From: Pedobacter frigoris | GTDB lineage: Bacteria; Bacteroidota; Bacteroidia; Sphingobacteriales; Sphingobacteriaceae | Length of the DNA: 64,000 bases | Reading direction: 5' to 3' | Assembly (NCBI RefSeq): GCF_005116445.1 | Contig: NZ_SWBQ01000002.1 | Location: 372,001-436,000, forward strand | Shown: in pieces, positions 45,207 to 54,677 of the stretch | How the letters are laid out: every line of letters begins with the position of its first letter | Position numbering within the stretch: position 1 is the stretch's first letter | The notes under the pieces: generated by a model | The model's input: the letters and a program-made list of their open reading frames with translations, nothing else | The model's database searches: none | What the model was told of the DNA's origin: nothing | Translations under genes and position numbers: made by a program

Positions 45207-46550
45207 TCAGGTGTCAATTTTATATTCATCGATCTTACGATACAATGTAGTCAGTCCAATACCGAGCAGTCTTGAAGTTTCCGTTTTATTACCCCTCGTG
45301 TATTTCAGCACCTTAACGATATGCTGCTTTTCCATGTCCTGCATGTTCAGCGGATCAGTACCCCTGGTTTGGGTATGAAATTCAAATGGCAGCAAGTTTG
45401 GACCAATGACGTCGCCTTCAGCCAGGATCACAACCCGTTCCATCACGTTTTTGAGCTCACGGATATTTCCTTTCCAGCTATGACTGGTCAATAGTTTTGA
45501 AAACTCCTTATCTATGGTAAATTCCGGTCTGTTCACTTTAGCTGTAAATTCAGCCAGGTAATGCATAGCAATCGGCAGGATATCATCTTTGCGGTGAGAA
45601 AGCGGGGGCAGTTCAATAGAGAAAATAGAAAGCCGGTAAAAAAGATCCAGCCGAAAATTACCGGCTTCTGCTTCGGTCTTCAGGTCACGGTTAGTAGCGG
45701 CAATGATCCTTACATTGACCTGGCTGGTCTGGGTGTCTCCGACCTTGATATAAGTCTGGTTTTCCAACACTCGGAGGAGTTTGGCCTGCAGATCCAGATT
45801 CATTTCTCCGATCTCGTCCAGGAATATCGTCCCCTCATTGGCCTCTTCGAGCAGACCCTTTTTATCCTTTACTGCCCCCGTAAAAGCCCCTTCCTTATAT
45901 CCAAACAGCTCGCTTTCCAGTAGCGCAGGGTTAAAGCCACTGCAATTGACCGCTACAAAAGGCTTTAGCTTTCTCTGGCTTTCGTAGTGGATAGCCTGGG
46001 CGAATACCTCCTTACCTGTCCCTGTTTCCCCAAGTAGCAAAACGGTCGTTGTTGTTCCGGCAACCTTCTGGGCTAGAGCTACTGCTTCTTTGATGGCTTT
46101 GGACTTACCTAAAATAGAATCAAAATTGTATTTCCTGGTGATCTTATTTTCCAATTCGTAAATACGTGCATTCAGTTTGGCTTTATTCATAGCCTTATAA
46201 ACCAGCGGGATAATCTTGTCGTTGTCATCTCCCTTGGTAATATAATCAAAGGCCCCATTGCGCATGGCCATTACCCCATCGGATATGGTTCCAAAAGCGG
46301 TCAGGTTGATCACTTCAGCACCGGGCCTGATCTTTTTAATTTCTTTGACCAGCTCAACCCCGTTATAATCCGGTAGTTTCACATCACTGATCACTACCAG
46401 GATATCTTCAGCCTTTAAGATCTTAATGCCTTCCTTACCTGTATAAGCCTGAAAAACCTTAAAACCCTCCAGCTCGATGATCCGGGCGAGCAGGCTGCAT
46501 ATTTTCTTTTCATCATCAATGATCAGAACAGTGTCTTGCATAACGGGCAT
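45207..46550 (-). CDS. NtrC-family sigma-54-dependent response regulator
   Basis: Activator of RNA polymerase with sigma-54. The 447 residues comprise a receiver (about 5-118, phosphoacceptor Asp56 in [10 protein letters not shown], acidic pair IDDE), an AAA+ domain with Walker [11 protein letters not shown], the sigma-54-contacting loop GAFTGA ([15 protein letters not shown]), Walker [10 protein letters not shown], and a C-terminal Fis-type helix-turn-helix ([20 protein letters not shown]). The frame runs upstream to 46604, inside the M20 gene, but ATG 46550 follows the M20 stop by one base. No other such regulator is in the window, and four putative target sites surround it. It ends an operon with the GNAT and M20 genes, so it would control its own expression. 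Confidence 0.95.
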   Translation of the reverse strand: MPVMQDTVLIIDDEKKICSLLARIIELEGFKVFQAYTGKEGIKILKAEDILVVISDVKLPDYNGVELVKEIKKIRPGAEVINLTAFGTISDGVMAMRNGAFDYITKGDDNDKIIPLVYKAMNKAKLNARIYELENKITRKYNFDSILGKSKAIKEAVALAQKVAGTTTTVLLLGETGTGKEVFAQAIHYESQRKLKPFVAVNCSGFNPALLESELFGYKEGAFTGAVKDKKGLLEEANEGTIFLDEIGEMNLDLQAKLLRVLENQTYIKVGDTQTSQVNVRIIAATNRDLKTEAEAGNFRLDLFYRLSIFSIELPPLSHRKDDILPIAMHYLAEFTAKVNRPEFTIDKEFSKLLTSHSWKGNIRELKNVMERVVILAEGDVIGPNLLPFEFHTQTRGTDPLNMQDMEKQHIVKVLKYTRGNKTETSRLLGIGLTTLYRKIDEYKIDT

Positions 46551-46551
46551 T

Positions 46552-47664
46552 TTATTGGTATTGTGATTCATAAATTTGCAGGTCCAGTGTAGGATTGTTT
46601 GCAAGATACGGAAATATAGAATTCAGCAGATCGATATAAATGGTAATGCCGTCACTGATCTCGGTCAGGTGAATGTATTCATCAGCAGTATGGGAGCGCA
46701 CTGAATCACCCGGGCCCATTTTTACCGAAGGTATATCTAACCAACCCTGGTCTGAACTGGTAGGCGACATGTAAGTCTTTCTGCCAATGGCCAAACCGGC
46801 CTTTACAATAGGGTGCATAATGTCAATTGAAGAAGGAGTCAATACATTCGGACGCAAAGTGGTATCGCAGAAAGTATGGTTTTTAATGGTATTGAGGATA
46901 TCTTTCGAGGTATAGCTGTGATCAAACCTGATGTCAACGGTAAAGCTGCATTCCCCGGGTATAATGTTGTGCTGTAACCCCGCATTGATCTGGGTAACGG
47001 TCATTTTCACCGGATCAGGAAGATCGGCCTCTATCGGGAAAGCATAACTTGAAAACCAATGGATATCCCTGATTGCTTTATAGATCGCGTTATCCCCTTC
47101 TTCTCTTGCCGCATGACCGGATCGGCCGGTCGATACACAATCCAGAACCATAGATCCTTTTTCTGCTATCGCCATCTGCATACCTGTAGGTTCCCCAACT
47201 ATTGCAAAAGTGAGTGGCATCAGATCATCTAAAATGCATTTGATGCCTTTCTGTCCGGAGTTCTCTTCTTCGGCTGTCGCAGCAAGGCAAAGGTTAAAAG
47301 GAAGGTCAGCTCTTTCATAAAAATAGAGGAAGGCAGAAATGAGTGAGACTAGCGGGCCTCCGGCATCATTGCTGCCCAGACCATAAAGCTTACCGTCTCT
47401 GATGACCGGTGTAAAGGGATCGTTCGTATATTGAGAATTTGGTTTTACTGTATCCAGATGTGAATTGAGCAGGATAACGGGTTTCGATAGATCGAAATAT
47501 TTATTATAGCACCATAAGTTGTTGAATTTGCGTATAGTAGTTACACCGCGTTCATTTAAAAAGGTTTCGACATGATCAGCAGCGAAGCTTTCTTCTCTGC
47601 TAAAAGATGGGGTTTTGATTAACTTTTCAAGCAGGGCTACAGCCTGTTCATATAATTTTTTCAT
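46552..47664 (-). CDS. M20-family metallohydrolase (ArgE/DapE-like deacylase)
   Basis: Zinc hydrolase of 370 residues that probably removes an acyl group from an N-acylated amino acid or polyamine. Metal-site blocks: ILLNSHLDTVKPN (His, Asp), YGLGSNDAGGPLVS (bridging Asp), ATAEEENSGQKG (catalytic Glu) and VGEPTGMQMAIAEKGS (Glu), with the late His in VKMGPGDSVRSHTADEYI. The dimerisation domain (about 172-275) is closely similar to the free-standing protein at 44671. The frame begins at 47670 with TTG, but ATG 47664 is better. The ArgA-like gene lies 17 bases upstream and the NtrC-type activator one base downstream. Substrate could be N-acetylornithine, N-succinylornithine or another N-acyl compound. 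Confidence 0.88.
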   Translation of the reverse strand: MKKLYEQAVALLEKLIKTPSFSREESFAADHVETFLNERGVTTIRKFNNLWCYNKYFDLSKPVILLNSHLDTVKPNSQYTNDPFTPVIRDGKLYGLGSNDAGGPLVSLISAFLYFYERADLPFNLCLAATAEEENSGQKGIKCILDDLMPLTFAIVGEPTGMQMAIAEKGSMVLDCVSTGRSGHAAREEGDNAIYKAIRDIHWFSSYAFPIEADLPDPVKMTVTQINAGLQHNIIPGECSFTVDIRFDHSYTSKDILNTIKNHTFCDTTLRPNVLTPSSIDIMHPIVKAGLAIGRKTYMSPTSSDQGWLDIPSVKMGPGDSVRSHTADEYIHLTEISDGITIYIDLLNSIFPYLANNPTLDLQIYESQYQ

Positions 47665-47681
47665 ATACAAAATGTTTAGGA

Positions 47682-48296
47682 TTAATGATTGATAACGGCA
47701 TCATGCACATATCTTTGAGACAGGTTCTGTCCGGGCAAGATACTGTGGGTTGCTGAGACCAACGGATCAAAAAGCATGGCGGTACACAGACAGTTGCATT
47801 TATTTTTGCGTTCCAGAATGTCATAGTTGGGGCAGCTTTTACAGCCCTCCCAAAACTGTTCGTCGTGGGTAATCTCGGAAAAGGCAACCGGCTGAAAGCC
47901 CAGTTGGGAATTCATTTTCATAACTGCTGTTCCTGATGTAATGCTGAAGACCTTGGCCGAAGGGTACATCCTGCGGGAAATTTTGAAGATTCTATCCTTG
48001 ATAGATTTGGCCACACCGGAATGCCTGTATTCAGGGGCAACAATCAGGCCTGAATTGGAAACGAATTTTCCTTGCTCCCAGGCTTCAAAGTAAGAAAAAC
48101 CCACCCATTTCCCATTGCTGGTTAATGCAATGACGGCCTTTCCATCCCGCATTTTTTGAGCAACAGATTCAGGTGTCCGTTTGGCAATGCCAGTTCCTCT
48201 TGCAATGGCCGAGGCCTCTGTTTCCCTGATGATTTTACCAGCGTATCTGATATCATTTATGGTAGCAATACGCACAAATATCATTTGATTGTTCAT
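47682..48296 (-). CDS. GNAT N-acetyltransferase of the ArgA-like Bacteroidota type
   Basis: Acetyl- or succinyl-CoA-dependent N-acyltransferase of 204 residues. Motifs include EASAIARGTGIAKRTPESVA, GLIVAPEYRHSGVAKSIKDR (the R/Q-x-x-G-x-G/A CoA loop) and a Cys cluster near the C-terminus, GCKSCPNYDILERKNKCNCL ending TAMLFDP. I recall this pattern from GNAT proteins in Bacteroidota arginine operons that may make N-acetyl- or N-succinylglutamate. Here it is coupled with an M20 deacylase and an NtrC regulator rather than arginine genes, so it is a paralogue. The four or five Cys may bind a metal. It is first in its operon and preceded by a sigma-54-like promoter. Confidence 0.83.
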   Translation of the reverse strand: MNNQMIFVRIATINDIRYAGKIIRETEASAIARGTGIAKRTPESVAQKMRDGKAVIALTSNGKWVGFSYFEAWEQGKFVSNSGLIVAPEYRHSGVAKSIKDRIFKISRRMYPSAKVFSITSGTAVMKMNSQLGFQPVAFSEITHDEQFWEGCKSCPNYDILERKNKCNCLCTAMLFDPLVSATHSILPGQNLSQRYVHDAVINH

Positions 48297-48323
48297 TTTT
48301 GATTTCTTGATTGAAACGCGTGT

Positions 48324-48339
48324 TCCAAATGCAGTGCCT
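48324..48339 (-). promoter_or_regulatory. Sigma-54-like promoter of the GNAT/M20/activator operon
   Basis: Minus strand AGGCAC-TGCAT-TTGGAA, same spacing as the other sites. Predicted start about 48312, ATG 48296. Confidence 0.65.
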
Positions 48340-48423
48340 CTTTTATCCTAGGAATAAAAAACACGCTTCAATGCTCAAAAAACGCACAATAATTATTTAG
48401 AAGAGAAAAATGATAAAACAATG

Positions 48424-48442
48424 CCCTTTCAAAATGGCAGGG
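48424..48442 (-). promoter_or_regulatory. Putative NtrC-type enhancer site 4 (GNAT/M20/activator operon)
   Basis: Minus strand CCCTGCCATTTTGAAAGGG. Centre 48433 is 95 bases upstream of the -24 GG at 48338. It is not near any gene end. Confidence 0.7.
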
Positions 48443-49007
48443 TTATTTTCGTTTCGAGTGAATTCACCTAATGTTAACAAAGCCTATGAGCCTGGAACGA
48501 ATTGAATAAATCTTGCTTTAAAATGGCAACGACATATGAACCATTACACGGTTTCCTGCATAAGCCCTGCCTCCCTATTAATTATCTATTCGGGTATTGT
48601 AATCTCGCTAAGCAATTCTCTTTACCATGTCACCGATCACTTCAATCTACTTTTAAGTATATTTTTTCCTTCTGAATAAGTTCATGCTGCAACCGTTAGG
48701 TTTCATTTAGCTTCTCAACAAACGCCCGCAAAAAAGGCTAAGGAGATGAACAAAAGTGCATGTTTCTATATCTTTCATCCTGGAGAGGATAAATTCCAGC
48801 TACTCTTTAACCTCAAAGGCGCGGAAATTATGAGATATAACTGCACAAAAAAACTCCCGGTGAATGCCGGGAGTTTTTTTTATTGGTACCTGACAATTAA
48901 ATTCCTGCTTTCGGATTTTGAATACCGGAGAAAATTCACGGAACTCATAAGTCATTTAAATTGGTAAAATTTATTTAATGAACCTTTTTATTTTGAAAAA
49001 AGAAATA
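48443..49007. other. Gene-free stretch between the activator operon and carbonic anhydrase
   Basis: Nothing coding is supported. A weak reading frame from ATG 48746 with an AGGAG directly against it runs through the terminator at 48847-48880 and is not counted. The left end holds the enhancer and promoter listed above. Confidence 0.55.
48847..48880. terminator. Terminator of the SulP/carbonic anhydrase operon
   Basis: AAAACTCCCGG with CCGGGAGTTTT arms and a six-base loop between A and T tracts, active in both directions. On the minus strand it ends the carbonic anhydrase transcript, 128 bases after its stop codon. Confidence 0.85.
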
Positions 49008-49643
49008 CTATAGCCAGTTTACAATACCGGTTTCTACATTATAATTGGCTCCTACTATTTTTATCTTTCCATCTTTCTCCATTTGATTTAAAGTGGAGCT
49101 CTGATTGCGGATATCTGCTATGGTTTTTTTCACATTTTGTATGTTCAATCTTTCCAACAGATCATTATTTTTAGACGAACGTTCTTCTCCGTCGTTAATA
49201 ATTTCATCAATAATTGGGTTAAAATGATCTACTAAATGACTAAGATTTTCCATTCCTGTCTCGCGTATTGCAGCAGCATCTAATCCGCCTTTTAAAGCTC
49301 CGCATTTTGAGTGTCCTAAAACAACAATTAGCTTAGATCCTGCAACATTACAGCCAAATTCCATAGAACCCAAAATGTCTTGATTTACAAAGTTCCCCGC
49401 AATTCTCACACTAAAAATATCTCCTAGTCCTTGGTCAAAGATCAATTCTGCAGACGTACGACTATCTATGCAGCTCAATATTACGGCAAATGGCCATTGT
49501 CCTGCCCTGGTATCATTTACTTGTGCAAGCAGATCCCTATTGGCTTTTAAATTTTGTACAAATCTTTCATTACCCTCCCTGAGTATTTCAAATGCTCTTT
49601 CAGGGGTAATTGTTGCTTGTGTTTCTAAAGTATGTGCCTTCAT
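49008..49643 (-). CDS. Beta-class carbonic anhydrase
   Basis: Zinc enzyme hydrating CO2 to bicarbonate, 211 residues. Zinc ligands and the Asp/Arg dyad are in LSCIDSRTSAELIFDQG; the second pair is in VVLGHSKCGALKGG. No signal peptide, so cytoplasmic. It begins 11 bases after the SulP transporter stop codon, an arrangement found in several phyla, and the pair suggests bicarbonate uptake coupled with CO2 interconversion. Confidence 0.95.
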   Translation of the reverse strand: MKAHTLETQATITPERAFEILREGNERFVQNLKANRDLLAQVNDTRAGQWPFAVILSCIDSRTSAELIFDQGLGDIFSVRIAGNFVNQDILGSMEFGCNVAGSKLIVVLGHSKCGALKGGLDAAAIRETGMENLSHLVDHFNPIIDEIINDGEERSSKNNDLLERLNIQNVKKTIADIRNQSSTLNQMEKDGKIKIVGANYNVETGIVNWL

Positions 49644-49654
49644 TAGTCTTATTC

Positions 49655-51259
49655 TTAATTATTAATTTCTTCTATGACTTTATTATTTAATTTGGGAACC
49701 GTGTAATGTTTTTTGATGTTCTCTAAAGTAACGATAATCCCCTTGGTATAAGCGTTATGCTTATAATTAAAAATGGTTTCCAGTACATCTGGATCTATAT
49801 ACCGTGAATTGGTGCCATCTATAATGACATCGGTTTCTTTCGGGATCTTATTCAATACAACCTGTATGGCTGCCTTATTTAAGAAAGAAACTTCTTCGGC
49901 CAGGCGAATCCTCAGGTGTTTTTTATCTCCTTCTTCCTGTATCTTATAGAAATAAGGATTGCGCATATTCGTACGCAGTAAATAAAATACAGAGAGTAAC
50001 ATACCTATTGCCACTCCTTTTAACAGGTCGGTAAGCAATACGGCTACAATAGTCACCACGAAAGGGATAAATTGATCCCAGCCTTTATGAAACATATGTT
50101 TAAATAAGTCCACTCTTGCAAGTTTGTAACCTGTCACTAATAATATGGCAGCTAAACATGCCAAAGGTATCATATTTATGAGGCCTGGAATAAAAAGCAG
50201 AGATAAAAGTAACCAGGTACCATGAAAAATTGCCGACATCTTCGTTCTTCCTCCAGCATTTACATTGGCGGAGCTTCTTACGATAACCGAGGTCATCGGC
50301 AGCCCTCCTAATAAACCGCTAACGATATTTCCGGTACCTTGGGCCATTAGCTCTCTATTGGTAGGTGACACACGTTTAATTGGGTCTATCTTATCTATTG
50401 CTTCAATACTTAACAAGGTCTCCAAACTAGCCACAACAGCAATTGTAGCAGCGACTACCCATACTTTACTATTGGTGATCTGGGAAAAATCAGGTGTAAC
50501 AAACAATCCCGTAAATTCAGCCCAGCTGTTTACCATAGGGATAACCACCATTTGTTCAGGTCTAAGCCCACTACCGGCATTCTGGAATGCTATTGACAAT
50601 AGTACTCCAAGAACAACCACAATAAGCGGTGCAGGCACTACGGCCAATTTTTTGAACTTTGGCCAAAAAATCAATATCAAGATAGATAGTACACTGATCA
50701 CTACTGCGGCCAAACTGAAATGATTTAATGCAGAGGCTATTGCAGAGAATGTATTTTCATTATCGCTCTGAAAAAAGCTTTCGTCTCCGAAAAAATCAGA
50801 GTCGACCCCTAAAGCATGAGGCAACTGCTTCAGAATAAGTGTTAATCCGATAGCGGCCAACATGCCCTCTATAACACTTGAGGGAAAATAATTTCCTATG
50901 GTACCTCCTTTTAATAAACCGAGGATCAATTGCATTACACCTGCCAGTATCACTGCCAGTACAAATACCTGGTAGCCACCCAGCTGGGCGATTGCCCCAA
51001 TCACAATAGCTGTAAGGCCTGCCGCAGGTCCACTAACGCTCAGTTGTGATCCGCTTAAACTGGCCACAACTATCCCCCCTACAATTCCGGTAACAAGACC
51101 CGCGAATAAGGGTGCTCCGGATGCCAATGCGATACCAAGACAAAGTGGTAATGCTACGAGGAACACCACAATGCTTGCCGGTAAATCACGCTTTAAATTC
51201 TTTTTTAATATATATTTCTTCACTTCCAATCTTGAAAAGATTGAGTTTCCACTTTGCAT
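49655..51259 (-). CDS. SulP-family anion transporter (bicarbonate-type)
   Basis: Inner-membrane SLC26-like transporter of 534 residues with about 10-14 membrane segments (for example PASIVVFLVALPLCLGIALA and LLGGLPMTSVIVRSSANVNA, the latter a SulP hallmark) and a C-terminal STAS domain (about 430-530, FLNKAAIQVVLNKIPKETDV). Probably brings in bicarbonate in view of the adjacent carbonic anhydrase, although sulfate or other anions remain possible. Both genes are on one transcript. Confidence 0.92.
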   Translation of the reverse strand: MQSGNSIFSRLEVKKYILKKNLKRDLPASIVVFLVALPLCLGIALASGAPLFAGLVTGIVGGIVVASLSGSQLSVSGPAAGLTAIVIGAIAQLGGYQVFVLAVILAGVMQLILGLLKGGTIGNYFPSSVIEGMLAAIGLTLILKQLPHALGVDSDFFGDESFFQSDNENTFSAIASALNHFSLAAVVISVLSILILIFWPKFKKLAVVPAPLIVVVLGVLLSIAFQNAGSGLRPEQMVVIPMVNSWAEFTGLFVTPDFSQITNSKVWVVAATIAVVASLETLLSIEAIDKIDPIKRVSPTNRELMAQGTGNIVSGLLGGLPMTSVIVRSSANVNAGGRTKMSAIFHGTWLLLSLLFIPGLINMIPLACLAAILLVTGYKLARVDLFKHMFHKGWDQFIPFVVTIVAVLLTDLLKGVAIGMLLSVFYLLRTNMRNPYFYKIQEEGDKKHLRIRLAEEVSFLNKAAIQVVLNKIPKETDVIIDGTNSRYIDPDVLETIFNYKHNAYTKGIIVTLENIKKHYTVPKLNNKVIEEINN

Positions 51260-51340
51260 AAAACGATGTTTTAATGTTTAACTAATTATAATATTACCCG
51301 GCATAGCTTGCGTAAACAAGGGAGCAGGGCCTATGTTAAA

Positions 51341-51679
51341 TTAGCACCGGTTAGGTGGCGGAGTTGGAACGGAAGGGTGAAATGGATCAACATACCGTTT
51401 AAAGTGTTCTATGAAGCTGTTTTTTATACCGGATTGATTAAGTACAAACGAAAGATTGTAATCATGATGAAAATCCACTTTATAATCACAAAGTTTTACC
51501 TTGGCTTTACCGCCATCTCCATCCGCACTGTGTTCTGCTTCAATCTGCATGATCACAGAATTCATAATTTCCTTATCAATATGACTAAAAAATACCGGCG
51601 CACCTGAAATCACCATCTTCGCAGAAAAGATGCCAAGAAAGGCGATGACTAATAATACACGATATTTCCTAAGGAACAT
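51341..51679 (-). CDS. Small exported or membrane-anchored protein of unknown function
   Basis: 112 residues from ATG 51679 (the longer frame at 51718 starts in a T-rich stretch). N-terminal hydrophobic segment (YRVLLVIAFLGIFSAKMVIS), acidic centre (AEHSADGDGGKAKVKLCDYK), then FHHDYNLSFVLNQSGIKNSF and a Pro-rich end PSVPTPPPNRC. I do not recognise a family. It precedes the SulP gene on the same strand, but 81 bases and a possible promoter lie between them. Likely periplasmic. Confidence 0.6.
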   Translation of the reverse strand: MFLRKYRVLLVIAFLGIFSAKMVISGAPVFFSHIDKEIMNSVIMQIEAEHSADGDGGKAKVKLCDYKVDFHHDYNLSFVLNQSGIKNSFIEHFKRYVDPFHPSVPTPPPNRC

Positions 51680-51874
51680 TTTTATTTTTTTTTCTTTACC
51701 TGTCAAAAATAACTCCAAAGATTCCTTACTAACAAATTAACTTGTAAAAAAAATGTAATTTAGTTGTTGCCGATTCAAATTGAACGGGGATGCCTCGAAA
51801 AAAGATAGTGTTTTATAGATAAATGCAGCTTTTACTGTAATTTAGCCAAATCGACTACAACGTTATAATTTTTC

Positions 51875-53110
51875 ATGAAAAAACTATTATTCAGTTTAGC
51901 CTTATTATGCCCTATTTTAGCATATTCGCAAAGCAATAACGCCCCTTCGTCTTATGATCTGCATGACATCACAATAACGGGATACCTGCAAACACAATAT
52001 CAAAAAGCTCAATTATCAGGAATCTATTCTTTCTCAGGAGGTGATTTTGGAAAAAACTCCAGTGAACGATTCATGATCCGAAGGGGAAGATTAAAAATTG
52101 ACAGGGTGGATAAATACTCCAGTGTTGTATTTCAGATAGATGCTACACAAAATGGAGTTCAGCTCATGGATGCATTTATACAATTCCATAAACCCGGTTC
52201 AAAAACATTCCTGTTTACTGCTGGTTTATTCAACCGCCCTTTTGGTTACTCTATAGTATATTCATCCGGCTACAGGGATTTTCCTGAACGGGCAAGGGTT
52301 TTTCAAACGTTAATGCCGAGAGAGCGTGATTTGGGTGCAATGATCTCCTTCCGCCCGAAAAAAGATTTTAAGTTCATCACTGCTGAAGTTGCCGTAATAA
52401 ATGGCAGTGGACACAGTGCAAGGGATTACGATTCTAAAAAGGATATCGTGGGAAACCTGGGCTTTAAATTTGATAGTCTGGCCAATAAAAAATTACATAT
52501 CGGATTCGGGGGCTCTGTTTATAAGGGATTTGTACGCAGTGACACCGAAACCTATCTCAGCCTTCAAGACAATGCTTATGTAAAAAACACCAGTGCAGGT
52601 AATGTAGATTGGTATACAAAACGTGATTATTATGGCGCCAATCTTCAGCTCCAGTACGACAATACTTTTGGGTCTTCTTCTTTAAAAGCAGAATATATAA
52701 GCGGGTCACAACCAGGTGTGGGAACATCCTCATCTATTAGTGGCCCCGTGGCCAGTACAAGTTTTTCTGCTCAGCCTGCGACAGACCTATACCTGCGCTC
52801 ATTTTCGGGATATTATATTTGGTTTACGCAGCAGATTGCAAAGACAAATTTAACTGCTCTGGTTGGTTATGATGTTTACGACCCAAACAAACATATCAAT
52901 GAAAAAGAAATTGGAGCCGCCAATAGCTTTACTACCGCCGGAGATGTCAAATTTAGTACTTTGGGGTATGGATTAACTTACCTGATAAATCCGCGTTTAA
53001 AACTTACTGTATACAATGAACACGTAGTAAATGAACCTACTCAATTGCCACAGTATATTGATGATTTAAAAGATGATGTATTCACTACCAGATTGCAATA
53101 TCGCTGGTAA
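51875..53110 (+). CDS. Phosphate-selective porin O/P-like outer-membrane protein
   Basis: Beta-barrel porin of 411 residues with a signal peptide (MKKLLFSLALLCPILAYSQ), an N-terminal strand DITITGYLQTQYQ and the conserved MIRRGRLKIDRVDKYSSVVF and GLFNRPFGYSIVYSSGYRDF blocks typical of OprP/OprO-like porins. The final strand ends TTRLQYRW, an aromatic end fitting barrel assembly. Selectivity for phosphate is the family name only; no proof here. Divergent from the SulP operon. Confidence 0.85.
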   Translation: MKKLLFSLALLCPILAYSQSNNAPSSYDLHDITITGYLQTQYQKAQLSGIYSFSGGDFGKNSSERFMIRRGRLKIDRVDKYSSVVFQIDATQNGVQLMDAFIQFHKPGSKTFLFTAGLFNRPFGYSIVYSSGYRDFPERARVFQTLMPRERDLGAMISFRPKKDFKFITAEVAVINGSGHSARDYDSKKDIVGNLGFKFDSLANKKLHIGFGGSVYKGFVRSDTETYLSLQDNAYVKNTSAGNVDWYTKRDYYGANLQLQYDNTFGSSSLKAEYISGSQPGVGTSSSISGPVASTSFSAQPATDLYLRSFSGYYIWFTQQIAKTNLTALVGYDVYDPNKHINEKEIGAANSFTTAGDVKFSTLGYGLTYLINPRLKLTVYNEHVVNEPTQLPQYIDDLKDDVFTTRLQYRW

Positions 53111-53135
53111 TAGTTAAGTTTTTAATAGCACGTAG

Positions 53136-54677
53136 ATGAAGAATAAAATAGAAATACTTCAGGATAAAATTAAAAAAGCTCATGCCGGTGGTGGCGAAGC
53201 CAGAATTGAAAGTCAGCATAAGAAAGGAAAGTTAACGGCTCGTGAACGCATTCACTTTTTAATGGACGAAAATTCATTCGAAGAAATTGGCATGCTTGTA
53301 ACACATCGCAGTACGGATTTTGGTATGGAACGTGAGAAATACCTGGGCGATGGGGTGGTAACAGGATACGGAAATGTAAATGGCAGACTGGTGTATGTGT
53401 TCTCCCAGGATTTCACGGTTTTTGGTGGCTCACTATCGGAAACTCATGCTGAGAAAATATGTAAGATCATGGAAATGGCCATGAAAAATGGCGCTCCAGT
53501 GATCGGATTAAATGATAGTGGAGGTGCCAGAATTCAGGAAGGCGTAGTTTCACTTGGCGGTTATGCAGATATTTTTTACCGAAATGTACAGGCTTCAGGC
53601 GTGATTCCTCAGCTCTCTGCAATCATGGGCCCTTGTGCAGGCGGTGCCGTTTATTCTCCCGCCATCACCGACTTTATATTAATGGTGGAAAATACTTCTT
53701 ATATGTTCGTAACAGGACCAAATGTAGTGAAAACAGTTACTCATGAAGAGGTTACCTCTGAAGAACTTGGAGGCGCAACTACACATGCTACAAAATCGGG
53801 TGTGACACATTTTGCCTGCGCAAATGAAATTGATGCCATAAACCATGTAAAAAAGCTTTTGAGCTACATGCCTCAAAATTGTGAGGAAATACCAGCCAAC
53901 CTGCCTTATACCGTTACGGATGAGACCAGAAATTCATTGGATGTGATCATGCCTGAAAATTCTAATCAGCCTTATGATGTAAGAACCGTCATTAATGAGA
54001 TTGCTGATGAGGAAAGTTTTCTGGAAGTACATGCAGCTTATGCAGAAAACATTGTAGTTGGTTTTGCCAGACTCGCTGGCAGAAGTATTGGCATCGTAGC
54101 CAACCAGCCTGCGTATCTTGCTGGTGTACTTGACAACCATGCTTCTACAAAAGCTGCAAGATTTGTGCGTTTCTGCGATTGTTTTAATATCCCACTGCTT
54201 GTTTTTGAAGATGTCCCTGGATTTTTACCCGGAACGGACCAGGAATGGAATGGCATTATAACCAATGGCGCCAAGCTTTTATATGCTTTTAGTGAGGCGA
54301 CCGTCCCGAGAATTACCGTGATCACCAGGAAAGCTTATGGCGGGGCTTATGACGTAATGAATTCCAAGCATATTGGTGCCGACCTGAATTATGCCTGGCC
54401 AACTGCTGAAATTGCAGTAATGGGAGCCAAAGGTGCCGCTGAAATTATATTTAAAAAAGAGATTTCAACCGCTGAAAACCCTGGAGAGAAATGGCTGGAA
54501 AAGGAAAAGCTTTATTCGGATATCTTTGCGAACCCTTACAGGGCAGCAGAGAGAGGCTTTGTCGATGAGGTTATAGAACCAGCACAGACGCGGACGAAAC
54601 TCATCAAAGCATTTAAAATGCTGGAAAATAAAGTAGTAAACCTGCCGCGCAAAAAACACGGAAATATCCCACTATAA
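53136..54677 (+). CDS. Acyl-CoA carboxylase carboxyltransferase (beta) subunit
   Basis: Biotin-dependent carboxyltransferase of 513 residues, likely propionyl-CoA or methylmalonyl-CoA specific. Crotonase-like halves with [57 protein letters not shown] (acyl-CoA site) and [39 protein letters not shown] (biotin side). The alpha subunit with the biotin carrier is absent here. Its stop codon overlaps the MFS gene start by one base. Confidence 0.94.
   Translation: MKNKIEILQDKIKKAHAGGGEARIESQHKKGKLTARERIHFLMDENSFEEIGMLVTHRSTDFGMEREKYLGDGVVTGYGNVNGRLVYVFSQDFTVFGGSLSETHAEKICKIMEMAMKNGAPVIGLNDSGGARIQEGVVSLGGYADIFYRNVQASGVIPQLSAIMGPCAGGAVYSPAITDFILMVENTSYMFVTGPNVVKTVTHEEVTSEELGGATTHATKSGVTHFACANEIDAINHVKKLLSYMPQNCEEIPANLPYTVTDETRNSLDVIMPENSNQPYDVRTVINEIADEESFLEVHAAYAENIVVGFARLAGRSIGIVANQPAYLAGVLDNHASTKAARFVRFCDCFNIPLLVFEDVPGFLPGTDQEWNGIITNGAKLLYAFSEATVPRITVITRKAYGGAYDVMNSKHIGADLNYAWPTAEIAVMGAKGAAEIIFKKEISTAENPGEKWLEKEKLYSDIFANPYRAAERGFVDEVIEPAQTRTKLIKAFKMLENKVVNLPRKKHGNIPL

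Noticed and set aside
48746-48967. 73-residue frame with AGGAG next to the ATG
   Set aside because: It runs straight through the strong terminator at 48847-48880 and the Shine-Dalgarno spacing is zero; coding character is poor.
51308-51607. Plus-strand 99-residue frame
   Set aside because: Complementary to the small exported protein gene, which has a hydrophobic leader and better codon pattern.
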